Source: Firmicutes bacterium UBA6113
GTDB lineage: Bacteria; Bacillota; Clostridia; Tissierellales; Sedimentibacteraceae
Length of the DNA: 64,000 bases
NCBI GenBank assembly: GCA_002422545.1
Contig: DIWF01000037.1
Location: forward strand, 1-64,000
Direction of reading: 5' to 3'
The translations under genes were made by a program, and so were the position numbers. Below, in pieces: positions 51,713 through 61,135 of the stretch. The notes under the pieces are model-generated. The model ran no database searches and was not told where the DNA came from. It saw only the letters and a list, made by a program, of their open reading frames with translations. Position 1 is the stretch's first letter; the number at the start of each line of letters is the position of its first letter.

Positions 51713-52705
51713 TCACACTGTTTTTCCTTCTGGATTATCATTTTGGGTATCCAAAGTATCTTCTGATTCTATGGTGTCCATATTTTCATTTGCGCCTGTT
51801 TCATCAATGTTTTTTATGCTGTAAGCTTCTTTCATTTCTTCAATATTAATTGTTGCCAAAACCTTATATTCTATTCCCTGATCCTGGTATGTTCCTTCAA
51901 AGGTAATGGCATCATCATCAACACGAAATGATGTATATTTGTTCTTGCTGTCAAGCTTAAGCTCCTGGTCTGATGACGCCCCAAAGTCATAAAGAGAAAA
52001 AACATTGTTTTCAGGATTTTGAATCAACACTGTTGAAGTGTCAGGCAAAAGATACATTTCACCCTTAGCTTTGAATTCTCCTGCAACCTCGCTATTTTGT
52101 ACATCAATTATTTTTTTGTCGCCGCTTCCAGAGTCAATGGTTATGAGCTTGTCCTGCAAAAGCCATTGCCATTTTCCTGACTTTTCAAAACTTGCCCCTT
52201 CTATTAGCGAAGGCTTGTCTTCCCCTATAGTCCATGTAAACACCTGACTGAATTTTTCTCCGTAGCCTGTTGTAAGGAACAATATTTTGTTGTCTGTGGA
52301 CTGAATTATTTCAATTTTTCTGTATGAATCATCAAGTGATGATATGCTATCGTTCAAGTAAGATATAATGCTGTTCTTATCTGTTCCTTCTGATTTAAAA
52401 TCAGGTATGTCATCACTTACCACTATATCGAGTCTTGATTCAGCTTCTTGAAGCTGGGAAATTATAGCTTCGTTGTTTTTAGCAAGATTCAGATAATCCT
52501 TCTCCAATTTTTCAAGTTCCTTCTTTGCACTGTCAAGTTCATCTTTCAAGCTTTCATTTTCCTTCCGCATTTCCTCCGCACTCAGTTTTCCGGTATATTC
52601 GGAAGGCCTCACTCCTGTTTCCACAGATGCCGGCAATCTGGTGCAGCCCGATGAAAGTAAAACCAGAGTTAAAACTAAAATTGAAATCATTGCAATTTTT
52701 TTCAT
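51713..52705 (-). CDS. Coiled-coil lipoprotein of unknown function
   Basis: A 330-residue lipoprotein. The signal ends in LSSGC (Cys21), so it is anchored outside. A coiled coil of about 65 residues (about 45-110, with ENESLKDELDSAKKELEKLE) comes next. A C-terminal domain follows, rich in beta strands, which might be a small propeller (FLTTGYGEKFSQVFTW, KWQWLLQDKLITIDSGSGDK). The extreme C-terminus is acidic (ENMDTIESEDTL). No family recognised. The start has AAGGAG upstream; the longer reading runs back into the preceding terminator. Confidence 0.75.
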   Translation of the reverse strand: MKKIAMISILVLTLVLLSSGCTRLPASVETGVRPSEYTGKLSAEEMRKENESLKDELDSAKKELEKLEKDYLNLAKNNEAIISQLQEAESRLDIVVSDDIPDFKSEGTDKNSIISYLNDSISSLDDSYRKIEIIQSTDNKILFLTTGYGEKFSQVFTWTIGEDKPSLIEGASFEKSGKWQWLLQDKLITIDSGSGDKKIIDVQNSEVAGEFKAKGEMYLLPDTSTVLIQNPENNVFSLYDFGASSDQELKLDSKNKYTSFRVDDDAITFEGTYQDQGIEYKVLATINIEEMKEAYSIKNIDETGANENMDTIESEDTLDTQNDNPEGKTV

Positions 52706-52730
52706 ATAATCATCTCCTTGTCTTGAAGTA

Positions 52731-52753
52731 AAAAAGCATCTGTTCCCAGATGC
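52731..52753 (-). terminator. Terminator of the SLH-domain gene
   Basis: GCATCTG / CAGATGC stem with a 4-base loop; read leftward it ends in TTTTT. It begins seven bases past the SLH stop and lies just before the lipoprotein ribosome site, so downstream expression would need read-through or its own promoter. Confidence 0.8.
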
Positions 52754-52759
52754 TTCCAT

Positions 52760-54604
52760 TTACTGTATCATTATGCTTGCTGCCACATATTCTCCGCTCT
52801 GGGAAATAGCAGTGCTCAATATGTTTTTGCCTTCTTCCAAATCCTTAAAGTACTTTGTAGATCCCGTTGTGTCAAATATCTTTGTATTGTTTGTAACATT
52901 CAGGTAAATGAGCTCTTTCTGACCGTTGTCCTTAATATTTTGCATCATTATTATTTTGTCGTCTGAATTGATGTAGATTATTTTTCCTGAAAAGCTCTTT
53001 GCAGTCTGCAGCTGCGATGCTTCTATTGTAACAATCTCATTGCCTGAAGTATTCACACTAACATTGTAGCCAACCCTAAGGTCATAAATGGTCGCATTGC
53101 TGCTTCCTATGGTAATTATAACATTGCTGCTCACAGCATATTGTGTTGTTTCACCGTCTTCATCGGCAATTTTAATTTTGTTGTTATCACCTATTAAAAT
53201 TTCCTTAATTGTTCCGTTTAATTCTGCTTCCTTAGCAATTGTGTTGATAGCAATCATTTCATCGTATTCTGTAGTAATTGTAACTTCATCACCAACTCTG
53301 ACCTGGTCGAAGCTTGAATCTTCGTCGTTTCTTGTTACATCCACATCGCTGTTGAACGTGAACGATTTAATAACGCCTTCTTTGGTCTTCATTTTAACTA
53401 CTATAGGATAATTGTAGTCGATGGCAGTTATGGTTCCATCGTATTTCTTTATTCTACTTATGGAGTTAATTTGATAAACCTCATCATCATCAATATACAA
53501 TATAACTTCATCATTTTTATCAAGTTCCTTGAGCGCTATTTCCTTGCCGTCAAGGTATACTTCCACGTCCGTAGGCAAATCATATGTAATTTTATCGTCG
53601 TCTTCGTCTATTATGGTAATTTTTGCAGGAGCCACATATGCAACATAGTAAATAATGCCCCTTAACACGTCTGTTGAACTGTCTGCTTCCAACTTCACTG
53701 CAATTCTTTCACTGTTTATCTTGCACTTTACAAGCATGTCCTCTTTAAGGTCGTCAATGTCTGCAGCTTTGCCGTTCAAATATATGTCCGTATCCTTATT
53801 TATTTTAACAATACTTTCAACTTCATTGTCACCTTTTACATAAATGTATGATTCAGCAGAACCTTCCGATACTTCGGTTATTATGCCGCTCAATGATGTT
53901 GTGGGCTCGTAATCGTCAAAGTCCGGGTACACGTCATTTTCATCTATATATTTATAGGCCTTGTCAAGCAAAGTTGCGATTTCAGCCCTTGTAATTTTAG
54001 CTGATGGATTTATGTTTTTACTTGAGTCTCCTTCAAGTATGTCCTTGTCGTACATGACATATACGTATGGTCTTGCGGATGTGGATATTTTAGCTGCATC
54101 AGCAAAAGGAAGAGTGTAAACCTTTAAATTCTGAGCTTCATCTCCAAGCATCATCGCTTTTGTGAGAAGTACTGCTATTTCTTCTCTTGTTGCCTGTTGG
54201 AATATTGTTTTCTTTGCAAACATGTCTTCAATTCCGTTTTCAGAAACAACTCCAAGTTCGATTATCACCGATAAATATTCAAAAGACCACTCATTGTACA
54301 ATGTGTTAGTCATTTTCTTAAGTGATGGTTCATATTCTTCTACTATCTTTTCTTTTAAATCATCGTCTATGTCATAAAGTCTGGATATCATCACCAAAGC
54401 TTCCAACACTGTGACATTGTTGTCCGGCTTGAACGTTCCGTCATCATACCCGGATACAAGCCCTTTTGCTGCCACCCTCTCTATATAGCTTTTAGCCCAG
54501 TGAGTTGATATATCAGTAAATGCAGCGGCATTTGCAGTCATTGTAAACAGCAGAGAAATTACCACAGTCAACAATAATATTTTATTAAGTATTTTACTTT
54601 TCAT
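52760..54604 (-). CDS. S-layer-homology (SLH) domain surface protein
   Basis: A 614-residue exported protein. The signal peptide ends near ANA (about residue 27). Three SLH motifs follow (about 28-215): FTDISTHWAKSYIERVAAKG with GYDDGTFKPDNNVT, a second around 90-150, and FADAAKISTSARPYVYVMYD with NPSAKITRAEIATLL. They would hold it to pyruvylated wall polymer. The rest (about 230-600) consists of repeated beta-rich units of about 75 residues, alternating D/I/K-rich strands (GTITAIDYNYPIVVKM, GTIKEILIGDNNKIKI, GKIIYINSDDKIIMM). Function is structural or adhesive by inference. Confidence 0.9.
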   Translation of the reverse strand: MKSKILNKILLLTVVISLLFTMTANAAAFTDISTHWAKSYIERVAAKGLVSGYDDGTFKPDNNVTVLEALVMISRLYDIDDDLKEKIVEEYEPSLKKMTNTLYNEWSFEYLSVIIELGVVSENGIEDMFAKKTIFQQATREEIAVLLTKAMMLGDEAQNLKVYTLPFADAAKISTSARPYVYVMYDKDILEGDSSKNINPSAKITRAEIATLLDKAYKYIDENDVYPDFDDYEPTTSLSGIITEVSEGSAESYIYVKGDNEVESIVKINKDTDIYLNGKAADIDDLKEDMLVKCKINSERIAVKLEADSSTDVLRGIIYYVAYVAPAKITIIDEDDDKITYDLPTDVEVYLDGKEIALKELDKNDEVILYIDDDEVYQINSISRIKKYDGTITAIDYNYPIVVKMKTKEGVIKSFTFNSDVDVTRNDEDSSFDQVRVGDEVTITTEYDEMIAINTIAKEAELNGTIKEILIGDNNKIKIADEDGETTQYAVSSNVIITIGSSNATIYDLRVGYNVSVNTSGNEIVTIEASQLQTAKSFSGKIIYINSDDKIIMMQNIKDNGQKELIYLNVTNNTKIFDTTGSTKYFKDLEEGKNILSTAISQSGEYVAASIMIQ

Positions 54605-54634
54605 AATACCTCCTAGCCATCCATATTTGAGTAA

Positions 54635-54663
54635 ATTATATCACAAAAGCATAGTGTCTGCAA
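54635..54663 (-). promoter_or_regulatory. Promoter of the SLH-domain gene
   Basis: TTGCAG (54658-54663), 17-base spacer, TATAAT (54635-54640), about 30 bases before the start codon. Confidence 0.7.
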
Positions 54664-54748
54664 TTTAATTTATTGTTTTGCGTGGAATTATGACAATTTA
54701 CGGCATTTTTGTCGAGAAGAACAAAAAAGAATAGATTCGAAAAAAATA

Positions 54749-54776
54749 TTGACTTTCTGCAATAATATGATAGATT
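54749..54776 (+). promoter_or_regulatory. aroF promoter
   Basis: TTGACT (54749-54754), 16-base spacer, TAGATT (54771-54776), about 30 bases before the aroF start. Confidence 0.55.
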
Positions 54777-54806
54777 TTAATCATGAAGTACATTTTGGGG
54801 GTTAGT

Positions 54807-55820
54807 ATGTTATTAATCTTAAACAAGAATGCGGATGAATCCGAAGTTCATATAATAAAAGAAAAAATACTTAAAATGGGTTTTGAATTAAACGAAATAA
54901 ATGAGCCCAACTACCACATATTAAGCATTATAGGTGACACAAGCAAAATAGATCCGGGCGTGTTCAAGGCCTATGAAAACATAGATAAGGTTGTATTTGT
55001 ACAGGAACCTTACAAAAAAGCAAACAGGCTGTTCCATCCCGATGACACCCAAGTAAAAGTGGGAGAGGAAATAATAGGTGGCAACAAACTGTCCATAATG
55101 GCAGGACCTTGCTCCGTTGAAAGCAGAGAACAAATATTATCTATTGCCCAATCGGTAAAAAAAGCTGGAGCTGGCTTTTTAAGGGGCGGAGCCTTTAAGC
55201 CCCGAACATCTCCCTACAGCTTTCAGGGCCTTAAGGATGAAGGTTTGGAGCTTTTGAAGTACGCAAAACGAGAAACAGGTCTTCCCATAGTTACAGAAAT
55301 AATGTCAACTGAATATCTGGATGAATATGTTGAAAATGTAGACATAATACAGGTTGGTGCCAGAAACATGCAGAACTTTGAGCTTCTAAAGCAGCTTGGA
55401 AAGACAAGAAAGCCCATACTGTTAAAAAGAGGCCTTTCTTCCACCGTTGAAGAGCTTTTAATGTCCGCAGAATATATTTTGCTCGGAGGAAACGACAACG
55501 TGATTTTATGTGAGAGAGGCATAAGGACATTTGAAAATTATACAAGGAATACACTGGATTTAAGCGCAGTTCCGGCAATAAAAAAACTGAGCCATCTTCC
55601 TGTAATAGTTGACCCAAGCCACTCCACAGGAATGTGGTGGATGGTAGAGCCCATGGCTATGGCCGCTGTAGCCGCAGGAGCCGACGGACTTATCATTGAA
55701 GTTCACAACGATCCTGAAAACGCACTGTGTGATGGAAATCAATCCATAAAGCCGGAAAAGTTCACACTTCTCATGGAAAAATTAAAACTCATTGCCCAAG
55801 CCGTTGGGAGAGAAATATAA
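54807..55820 (+). CDS. aroF: 3-deoxy-7-phosphoheptulonate (DAHP) synthase, type I-beta
   Basis: Condenses phosphoenolpyruvate and erythrose-4-phosphate, first step of the shikimate pathway. The 337-residue protein has an N-terminal ferredoxin-like extension (about 1-70) found in feedback-regulated members, then the barrel: MAGPCSVESREQI, RGGAFKPRTSPYSFQG, VGARNMQNFELL, LKRGL and VDPSHSTGMWWMVEPM. The start at 54807 has GGGGG upstream and gives the expected N-terminal extension. Followed after 14 bases by chorismate mutase. Confidence 0.94.
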   Translation: MLLILNKNADESEVHIIKEKILKMGFELNEINEPNYHILSIIGDTSKIDPGVFKAYENIDKVVFVQEPYKKANRLFHPDDTQVKVGEEIIGGNKLSIMAGPCSVESREQILSIAQSVKKAGAGFLRGGAFKPRTSPYSFQGLKDEGLELLKYAKRETGLPIVTEIMSTEYLDEYVENVDIIQVGARNMQNFELLKQLGKTRKPILLKRGLSSTVEELLMSAEYILLGGNDNVILCERGIRTFENYTRNTLDLSAVPAIKKLSHLPVIVDPSHSTGMWWMVEPMAMAAVAAGADGLIIEVHNDPENALCDGNQSIKPEKFTLLMEKLKLIAQAVGREI

Positions 55821-55834
55821 TAGTTGAAGGGAAA

Positions 55835-56089
55835 ATGACAATGGAAGAATACAGAAAAGAAATAAACTCAATCGATGATGAATTGGTGAGACTCCTGGAA
55901 AGAAGGTTTAATGTGGTTCTTAAAATCGGCCAATACAAAAAAGAAAACAACATTCCCGTCTATGATGAAACAAGAGAAAAGATGGTTATTGAAAACTGCG
56001 TGAGCAGGTTGGAAAACAAAAATTATTCACGCCACATCGAAGACGTGTACCATCAGATAATGGACACATGCAAGGATTTGGAGAAATAA
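55835..56089 (+). CDS. aroQ: Chorismate mutase, AroQ type
   Basis: Converts chorismate to prephenate for phenylalanine and tyrosine synthesis. The 84-residue all-helical protein has IDDELVRLLERRFNVVLKIG and KKENNIPVYDETREK, with the conserved arginine and lysine residues of the AroQ fold. It works as a monofunctional enzyme. In this operon it probably pairs with AroF; in several Firmicutes such a mutase domain also gives feedback control to DAHP synthase. GAAGGG before ATG. Confidence 0.92.
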   Translation: MTMEEYRKEINSIDDELVRLLERRFNVVLKIGQYKKENNIPVYDETREKMVIENCVSRLENKNYSRHIEDVYHQIMDTCKDLEK

Positions 56090-56093
56090 AGCA

Positions 56094-56117
56094 AAAAGGG
56101 CTATTCAGCCCTTTTTT
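56094..56117. terminator. Bidirectional terminator between aroQ and the symporter gene
   Basis: AAAAAGGGCT-attc-AGCCCTTTTTT; serves aroF-aroQ on + and the symporter on -. Confidence 0.92.
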
Positions 56118-56118
56118 A

Positions 56119-57678
56119 TTATTGTGCCATTTTCTTAACGCGTTCAAATTCATTCTGTATCTCAGCTGAAGGTTCAGCTGTCATTTTTGATACTACATAA
56201 ATGAAAATGCATGAAATTATAAATGCAGGAAGAAGTTCATATACTCCAAAGAATCCGCCCATGGGTTTGAGAATAAGCTTCCAGACAAAGACCGCAGTTC
56301 CGCCTGACAACATTCCTGCAATTGCACCTTCCCTGGTTGTTCTCTTCCAGAAAAGCGAGAATATTGTTATTGGACCGAATGTAGCTCCGAATCCTGCCCA
56401 TGCAAATGATACAATTGTAAAAATAACACTGTTCTCATCGAGAGCAATGATTATTCCCAAAACAGAAATCACCACAAGAATTATTCTCGACATGTTCATT
56501 ACCTGTTTATCTGTTGCATCTTTTTTGATAAGGTGCTGATAAATGTTCTTTGAAAATGCAGAAGCTGCTATCAATAGATATGAATCAGATGAACTGATTG
56601 TAGCAGCCAGTATTCCTGCCATTACAAAACCAGCAAGCACTGAAGGAAGCAGTCTTGATGTAAGCACTATAAAAATGCTTTCGGAAGCGCTGTAAGTGGT
56701 GAGTTCAGCTGGGAACAAAGACCTTCCTATTATTCCAAGAGCAACAGCAGCTCCAAGAGAAATTATAACCCACACAGTGGCTATTCTTCTTGACTGTGTA
56801 AGCTCCTTAGGATCTCTTATGGCCATGAATCTGAGAAGAACCTGTGGCATTCCGAAATAACCAAGACCCCATGCCATAGTTGACAAAATTGTGTACCATC
56901 CGTATTTACCCGCCTCATTGAACTGTGGAACTCCGTTTACTATTTGCTGTGTTCCGTCAACTACCTTTGGTGAAGCAATGCCGAAAAACTCGAAAAACCC
57001 TGGAATTGATTTTGCATTTGCCACAACAATCGCTAGTCCTCCGGCTGCAGAAACACCAACAAACAATATTGTTATCAACGCAAAAATCATAACGAAGGCC
57101 TGCATTGTATCAGATGCTGTCTCAGCCAGAAAACCTCCCACATATGTGTAAAACAAGACAAACATTGCGCCTGCAATCATCATGTACTGGTATTTGAAAC
57201 CAAACAGAGTATTAAACAATTTACCTACGGTTACAAAACAGCTCGAAGCATAAACCGTGAAGAATACAAGAATAAATATTGCTGAAATAGTCATGATGAT
57301 TTTGTTTTTTTCCTTGAAACGGTTGCTGAAAAAGTCTGGAAGTGTTATGGAATCGCCTGCAACAACTGAATAATTATGAAGCCTTTTAGCTACAAAAAGC
57401 CAGTTCAGATATGTTCCTGCAGCAAGGCCTATTGCTGTCCATGCAGCATCGCTTAAGCCATACCAGTATGCAACCCCAGGAAGACCCATCAAGAGCCATC
57501 CGCTCATGTCGGATGCTTCGGCACTCATGGCTGTAACAAGTGGACCCAGTGACCTTCCGCCCAGAAAATAATTCTCACTGCTTTCATTTGCTCTCTTTGC
57601 AAAATACAGTCCGATGCCAATTACAACAGCCATGTAAATTATCATTGAAATAAAAATTTGAAATGTGTCTCCTTTCAT
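56119..57678 (-). CDS. putP: Sodium/solute symporter, PutP-like (SSS family)
   Basis: A 519-residue Na+-coupled transporter with about 13 helices, closest in appearance to proline permease PutP. Features: NYFLGGRSLGPLVTAMSAEASDMSGWLLMG, quoted in parts as LGGRSLGPLVTAMSAEASD and SGWLLMGLPG, the Na+/substrate region of helix 1; and helix 8 region ILAATISSSDSYLLIAASAF. Start is ATG at 57678 after AGGAGG; an in-frame TTG two codons upstream is less likely. Proline is the likely substrate, not proven. Confidence 0.88.
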   Translation of the reverse strand: MKGDTFQIFISMIIYMAVVIGIGLYFAKRANESSENYFLGGRSLGPLVTAMSAEASDMSGWLLMGLPGVAYWYGLSDAAWTAIGLAAGTYLNWLFVAKRLHNYSVVAGDSITLPDFFSNRFKEKNKIIMTISAIFILVFFTVYASSCFVTVGKLFNTLFGFKYQYMMIAGAMFVLFYTYVGGFLAETASDTMQAFVMIFALITILFVGVSAAGGLAIVVANAKSIPGFFEFFGIASPKVVDGTQQIVNGVPQFNEAGKYGWYTILSTMAWGLGYFGMPQVLLRFMAIRDPKELTQSRRIATVWVIISLGAAVALGIIGRSLFPAELTTYSASESIFIVLTSRLLPSVLAGFVMAGILAATISSSDSYLLIAASAFSKNIYQHLIKKDATDKQVMNMSRIILVVISVLGIIIALDENSVIFTIVSFAWAGFGATFGPITIFSLFWKRTTREGAIAGMLSGGTAVFVWKLILKPMGGFFGVYELLPAFIISCIFIYVVSKMTAEPSAEIQNEFERVKKMAQ

Positions 57679-57831
57679 AAACAACCTCCTTTTAATAGTT
57701 ATTAATTAATTATATTACCACTTTTTTATTTTATTAATCACATCAGTAAATTTTATCAATGTAATAAATAAAAGTATAAATGCATTTTTAAATATTGTCA
57801 AGGGAAATAAAGGTCGTGTTTTTTGAGATAC

Positions 57832-57857
57832 AAAAAAGACAGATAATTTCATCTGCC
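57832..57857 (-). terminator. Terminator of the NMO/FabK-like gene
   Basis: GACAGAT / ATCTGCC-type stem (one G·U) followed leftward by TTTTTT; about 20 bases past the stop. Confidence 0.78.
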
Positions 57858-57878
57858 TCTTTGTTCATAGGATAATAA

Positions 57879-58922
57879 TTAATTTATCAGCTTGTCTATT
57901 ACTTCTTTTACAGTAGTCATCTTGTCAATGCTGTCAAGATTTGCTCCAGAAAAAATCAATCCATCCTCACCGTTTACCGCATCGATCAAACCTCTTGATA
58001 TGCAATACGGAATTTCAGTAGGATTGCATTCGGATATGCACCTGTAGCACTTGTTCACAATACATCCGTTTTCCATGGAATCTGTAAGGAAATGTGTTCG
58101 TATTGCTCTTGCAGGCATCCCAACAGGACTTTTGATTATCATTACATCTTCTTTTTGTGCATTTATATATGCACGCTTAAAATTATCGTGAGCATCGCAT
58201 TCAACTGTGGGAACAAAAATACTGGAAAGCTGAAAACCATCAGCTCCTGCATCTGCCAGCTCCATGATGTCTTCCTTCGTTCTAAGTCCCCCTGCTGCTA
58301 TGACTGGTATTTTAACTCCATATTGTTCTTCATAGGAAGCAATCAGTTCTTTAACCTCGATTACAATTTCCTTCAGGGACTTGTAAGTTCCTTCAATCAT
58401 TTCTTCCATCTTAAATCCAAGGTGACCTCCGGCCAATGGTCCCTCCACCACAACAGCATCAGGTAATCTGTCATGTTTGAGCCAGCTTCTGATGATTATT
58501 TTTGCAGCCTTGGCAGAAGATACTATAGGGGCAATTTTTGTCGCCGAGTCCTTTACCAGCTTTGGCAAAGCAATGGGAAGACCTGCTCCCGACACTATGA
58601 GATCTATTTTTTCCTCAACAGCCTTTTTAACGTAAAGTTCGTAGTTGTTCATGGCTGCCATAAAATTCATGGCTATGATTCCTTTTGTTTTTTCTCTAGC
58701 TTTTTTTATTTCTTTAGCTATTGCTCTTAAATTTGCTTCCACAGGATTTGTTTCGAAATCAGACTCCCTGAAACCTATCTGAACGCCTGATATTGTTCCG
58801 ATGCCTCCCTGGTTGGCAACGGCTGCCGCAAGGTTGGAAAGCGAAACGCCTATGCCCATACCTCCCTGCACTATAGGGATTCTTGCTGTCAAATTTCCTA
58901 TTTTCAATTCTTTTAATTCCAT
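57879..58922 (-). CDS. FMN enzyme of the nitronate monooxygenase / FabK group
   Basis: A 347-residue TIM-barrel flavoprotein. Motifs: PIVQGGMGIGVSLSNLAAAV, GGIGTISG, AGLPIAL, GPLAGGHLG, PVIAAGGLRTKEDIMEL and GADGFQLSSIF, the FMN-site pattern. A C-terminal segment holds four cysteines in CYRCISECN and PYC. FabK enoyl-ACP reductases and 2-nitropropane dioxygenases share this fold; no fatty-acid genes are nearby, so a nitronate monooxygenase-like role or an anaerobic variant is as likely. GGAG precedes the start; single-gene unit. Confidence 0.85.
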   Translation of the reverse strand: MELKELKIGNLTARIPIVQGGMGIGVSLSNLAAAVANQGGIGTISGVQIGFRESDFETNPVEANLRAIAKEIKKAREKTKGIIAMNFMAAMNNYELYVKKAVEEKIDLIVSGAGLPIALPKLVKDSATKIAPIVSSAKAAKIIIRSWLKHDRLPDAVVVEGPLAGGHLGFKMEEMIEGTYKSLKEIVIEVKELIASYEEQYGVKIPVIAAGGLRTKEDIMELADAGADGFQLSSIFVPTVECDAHDNFKRAYINAQKEDVMIIKSPVGMPARAIRTHFLTDSMENGCIVNKCYRCISECNPTEIPYCISRGLIDAVNGEDGLIFSGANLDSIDKMTTVKEVIDKLIN

Positions 58923-59016
58923 ATATTCTCCATTGTTTTAAATATCTAGTTATTTGATACTCAAAGTATATATGTAAAGACACGGATTGTCAAGGAAAAA
59001 GAAATAGAATAAAACA

Positions 59017-59036
59017 GGTGCCGCAAATGCGGCACC
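59017..59036 (-). terminator. Terminator of the V-ATPase operon
   Basis: GC-rich 8-bp stem GGTGCCGC / GCGGCACC with a 4-base loop, then TGTTTTATT read leftward, just past the subunit D stop. Confidence 0.88.
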
Positions 59037-59049
59037 CATATTTCATTGA

Positions 59050-59742
59050 TTATTTTGAACTGTATTCGTCTAATGCAGCCTGCGTTTTTTCCTGTTTTTC
59101 TTCAATGGCTGCCTTGACCATCAGGTCCTTGACTTTCATGAGTCTGGTCTGATTTCCTCTTTCATTTTCATCAAGCTTCATCTGAATGTACTTGATTGTT
59201 TCCTGGAACTGAGGAATCATTACATATTCAAGAGCATTAACTCTTCTTCTTGTTTTTTCTATTTCAGCTGCAAGAAGTTGAACTTCTTTTTCTACAGCAG
59301 CCAGACGAAGCATTTCAGGAAATATTCCAGACAAATTTTCAATGGCGTTGTCTAATTCTGCCGAGGTGTTGGCAAAACCGTAAGGATAAATGTTAGATGT
59401 GTCATCTGTTGTTGTTGTAAAGTCAAAAACCGGCACATCAACACTCATTACATTTTTTCTGCCTACTTCTATGGAAACTCCCTGCTTCGGATACATCAAG
59501 GCTTCATTCAATATTTCTGAAGACATGACGGCGCTGGCTATTACGAAATTGGAATAGATGCTTCCGATCTGCGCTTCTACCTGCTCTCTTAACCTTTTGT
59601 TTTCTCTTGCAAGCTCCAAAAATTGCTTCATAAGCTCATCACGTTTATCTTTCAGCATCTTGTGACCCTTCACAGCCACTTTTAAACGCTTTTTCAAAGA
59701 GGTTAACACCATTCTGGTCGGATTTACATTTAACCTTGCCAT
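59050..59742 (-). CDS. atpD: V-type ATPase subunit D
   Basis: Central rotor-shaft subunit of the V-type (A/V) ATPase. The 230-residue protein is mostly one antiparallel coiled coil, beginning MARLNVNPTRMVLTSLKKRL and ending in the helix with RRRVNALEYVMIPQF, a family hallmark. Last gene of the operon, 15 bases after subunit B, and followed by a GC-rich terminator. Confidence 0.94.
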   Translation of the reverse strand: MARLNVNPTRMVLTSLKKRLKVAVKGHKMLKDKRDELMKQFLELARENKRLREQVEAQIGSIYSNFVIASAVMSSEILNEALMYPKQGVSIEVGRKNVMSVDVPVFDFTTTTDDTSNIYPYGFANTSAELDNAIENLSGIFPEMLRLAAVEKEVQLLAAEIEKTRRRVNALEYVMIPQFQETIKYIQMKLDENERGNQTRLMKVKDLMVKAAIEEKQEKTQAALDEYSSK

Positions 59743-59757
59743 GCGTTTCCCCCCTCA

Positions 59758-61134
59758 TTATTCATTTTTTGGATAGTATTTTTCGATATACGCGTCTCTT
59801 ATACGTTTCAATTCACTCTTAGGAAGAAGTGTCAAAAGATTCCATCCTATTTCCAATGTTTCTTCTATTGTTCTGTTTGTTTCATATCCCTGTGACACAT
59901 ATTTCTTTTCAAATTCGTCAGCAAATTTTGCATAGAACTTATCTGTGTCGGAAAGAGCAGCTTCACCGAGTATTGCCATGAGCTCTTTAGCTTCCTTACC
60001 TCTTGCATAAGCTGCAAAAAGTTGGTTCAGTACGTCTGAGTGATCTTCTCTTGTTTTTCCTTTGCCTATACCTTTGTCTTTCAAACGTGAAAGTGAAGGA
60101 AGAACGTCTATAGGAGGTTTAATATTCTTTCTGTACAATTCACGGGAAAGAATTATCTGTCCTTCTGTAATGTATCCTGTAAGGTCAGGAATAGGGTGAG
60201 TTTTGTCATCTTCAGGCATTGTTAGTATAGGAATCATGGTAATAGATCCTTCTACATTCCTTTTTCTTCCTGCTCTTTCATAAAGTGAAGCCAAGTCAGT
60301 ATAAAGGTAACCTGGATATCCACGTCTTCCCGGAACTTCCTTGCGGGCTGCGGAAACTTCGCGGAGAGCTTCCGCGTAGTTTGTTATGTCTGTAAGGATT
60401 ACCAGAACGTGCATTCCTTTTTCAAATGCCAGGAACTCTGCAGCAGTCAGTGCCATACGAGGAGTTGAAATACGTTCGATGGCAGGGTCATCTGCAAGGT
60501 TCATGAACAATACTGTTCTGTCTATTGCACCTGTTTTTCTGAAGTCTGTAATGAAGAAGTCTGCTTCTTCGTAAGTGATACCTATTGCTGCAAATACAAC
60601 GGCAAAGTTTGATTCAGTTCCTAGAACCTTTGACTGACGTGCAATTTGTGCTGCAAGGTCAGCGTGAGGTAAACCTGAGCCTGAGAATATAGGCAGCTTC
60701 TGGCCTCTAACAAGTGTGTTAAGACCGTCTATTGCAGATACTCCAGTTTGTATAAACTCATCAGGATAGTCACGTGCTGAAGGGTTCATAGGCAGACCGC
60801 TTATATCCATTCTTTTTTCCGGTATTATTTCAGGGCCGTTATCTATAGGTCTTCCAAGGCCGTCAAATACACGGCCAAGCATGTCGTATGACACAGCAAG
60901 TTCCATTCCTCTTCCCAGAAACTTAACTTTGCTTTCTGCCAGGTTTATTCCCGCAGAGCTTTCAAACAGCTGTACCAAAGCATTGCTTCCGTTAATTTCA
61001 AGAACTCTGCAGCTTCTTGTTTCTCCGTTTGGAAGTTCAATTACTCCCAATTCGTCATATGCTACATTTTCAACATTTTTAACAAGCATCAGAGGACCTG
61101 CAACCTCAGATATAGTCTTATATTCTCTAATCAT
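59758..61134 (-). CDS. atpB: V-type ATPase subunit B (non-catalytic)
   Basis: Regulatory subunit of the hexameric head. The 458-residue protein has SGLPHADLAAQIARQ where the catalytic subunit has its P-loop, FAAIGITYEEADFF, VLILTDITNYAEALREVSAA and PGRRGYPGYLYTDLA. The start ATG at 61134 has GGGAGG at normal distance; an in-frame TTG three codons earlier abuts the ribosome site. The start lies one base after the subunit A stop region, so translation is coupled. Confidence 0.96.
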   Translation of the reverse strand: MIREYKTISEVAGPLMLVKNVENVAYDELGVIELPNGETRSCRVLEINGSNALVQLFESSAGINLAESKVKFLGRGMELAVSYDMLGRVFDGLGRPIDNGPEIIPEKRMDISGLPMNPSARDYPDEFIQTGVSAIDGLNTLVRGQKLPIFSGSGLPHADLAAQIARQSKVLGTESNFAVVFAAIGITYEEADFFITDFRKTGAIDRTVLFMNLADDPAIERISTPRMALTAAEFLAFEKGMHVLVILTDITNYAEALREVSAARKEVPGRRGYPGYLYTDLASLYERAGRKRNVEGSITMIPILTMPEDDKTHPIPDLTGYITEGQIILSRELYRKNIKPPIDVLPSLSRLKDKGIGKGKTREDHSDVLNQLFAAYARGKEAKELMAILGEAALSDTDKFYAKFADEFEKKYVSQGYETNRTIEETLEIGWNLLTLLPKSELKRIRDAYIEKYYPKNE

Positions 61135-61135
61135 C

